Shown here in pieces: positions 63,401 through 64,000 of a DNA stretch of 64,000 nucleotides. Positions within the stretch are counted from its first letter, which is position 1; each line of letters starts with the position of its first letter. Origin of the DNA: Cercis canadensis (Eukaryota > Streptophyta > Magnoliopsida > Fabales > Fabaceae); assembly GCA_003255065.1 (NCBI GenBank), contig QAOA01006962.1:317069-381068 (forward strand), read 5' to 3'. The notes below the pieces were generated by a model. That model made no database searches, was not told where the DNA came from, and saw nothing but the letters and a program-made list of their open reading frames with translations. Position numbers and translations under genes: made by a program.

Positions 63401-63596
63401 CAATGCAAAAGATGAAGATGAATTTTTGTCAAGGTTCTATCTTGGCATGGGAGCTGGATTTGCCATTGGCTTTTGGGGAATTTGCGGTGACCTTTTCTTA
63501 AAAAGGGCATGGAGGCATGCCTATTTCAAGCTTCTTGATGATATTAAAGATTGGTTTTATCTCAAAGTGCTCCTAACAATGAACTCCTTCAGTTGA
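60446..63596 (+). CDS. LRR receptor-like protein (EIX2-like), copy 2, split by an assembly duplication
   Basis: Close paralogue of 51788-54481 with the same signal peptide, LRRNT cap, LRR series, C-cap, acidic stretch, membrane span and short kinase-less tail. As written the frame is broken: 60666-61162 is repeated after the N at 61163 (61164-61661), and the second copy has 4 extra bases (CACATGCAGAG) and a 3-bp loss near its start. Taking 60446-61162 followed by 61662-63596 gives an open frame of 2652 nt (883 aa), so the gene is probably intact in the plant. Compared with copy 1 it lacks 11 residues (HRLDISNNSFS) in one LRR, at about 62297. A defence-receptor role is inferred from the family; its ligand is unknown. 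Confidence 0.85.
60666..61661 (+). repeat. Direct duplication flanking a single N at 61163, inside receptor gene 2
   Basis: About 497 bp beginning GCCACAACATAACAGGGAGA appears on both sides of the N. Differences cluster at the start of the second copy, as expected for a low-quality contig end. Confidence 0.9.
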
Positions 63597-64000
63597 AAGC
63601 CGCTAGTGCACTGGTAAGCAATATGAAAACCCTTTTTTTTAAGGATATAATTAACATTTTTGTTAAAGTTTATTATTTTTTTTCTTTAATGACTGATTTA
63701 AAGGATGAAAATATGAAATCTTTTTTTTTTTTTGTCTAATGGAGGTTACACAACAGGATGTAGCTTATTCCATTGAAAAATTTCACCCCACCTGCTCCTA
63801 GTAATGGGATTTAAACTCATTACATCTATAATCAAGTACCAAGTACTCAACTACTAAAATATCCCCTTAAGAACATAAAAGTCTTTTATTCAATGGAACC
63901 TAACTTAAATTTTCCAATTCTAATCCTTTGTTGATACATAGATAATTTACACAACTATAAGATGTATTTTATGCTTATGCATTTGTTTTGTGCATATACT
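63597..64000 (+). other. 3' flank of receptor gene 2
   Basis: Follows the 3' flank of receptor gene 1 (GGTAAGCAATATGAAAAC after the stop, then a poly-T tract and TTTCACCCCAC). The tandem duplication therefore extends past the coding regions. No further gene is seen before the window ends. Confidence 0.6.

Overview
This is nuclear DNA of a flowering plant, most likely a woody eudicot. The evidence is an intronless CYP94-type P450, two intron-rich plant housekeeping genes with canonical GT/AG introns, tandem LRR receptor-like proteins, a Ty3/Gypsy element primed by initiator Met tRNA, and many AT-rich MITEs. The species cannot be named from sequence alone. Much of the window is repeats, and it carries a clear assembly signature: several single-N joints and one 126-N gap are each flanked by near-identical direct copies, as expected from unmerged overlapping contig ends or haplotypes.

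Layout. 0-4 kb: AT-rich intergenic DNA with MITEs and a LINE RNase H scrap. 4.1-5.7 kb: a complete CYP94B-type P450 (jasmonoyl-isoleucine oxidation family), + strand. 5.7-13 kb: intergenic DNA with three short inverted-repeat transposons bearing perfect 9-bp target duplications (7618-8044, 8472-8841, 11566-11823). 13.0-17.45 kb: a seven-exon gene on the minus strand encoding a 232-aa protein like Arabidopsis UPF0235 At5g63440 (STEEP1-type zinc domain plus DUF167). About 100 bp upstream of its start codon lies one end of a ~10-kb MULE-like transposon (17554-27616). That element holds gene-like sequence and is itself split by a 5756-bp Ty3/Gypsy element (20585-26340, 412-bp LTRs, GGGGG target duplication).

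27.6-39 kb: no intact gene. It contains a 545-bp MULE-type MITE (28608-29152), a ~2.8-kb transposon-like unit carrying a broken, intron-containing fragment of a chloroplast FKBP16-3-like gene, another MITE (33301-33838), a 196-N gap and a possible retroelement remnant. 39.35-45.44 kb: a complete 12-exon gene for translation initiation factor eIF3 subunit h, including a 10-bp first coding exon. 46.5-51 kb: a ~2.2-kb segment with an ~80-bp minisatellite, present twice around a gap.

51.2-64 kb: two tandem LRR receptor-like protein genes of the EIX2-like class, both + strand. Their promoters share two W-boxes just upstream of the TATA box. The second gene's promoter is cut about 190 bp before the ATG by a ~4-kb insert holding a 308-bp-period tandem array, a ~1-kb foldback and a MITE. 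Its coding sequence is broken by an assembly-type duplication at the N at 61163.

The intact genes are functionally unrelated (hormone turnover, a zinc/DUF167 protein, translation initiation, immunity-type receptors). I found no previously undescribed biochemical system. The most interesting structures are the nested transposons with gene fragments and the foldback between the receptor genes.
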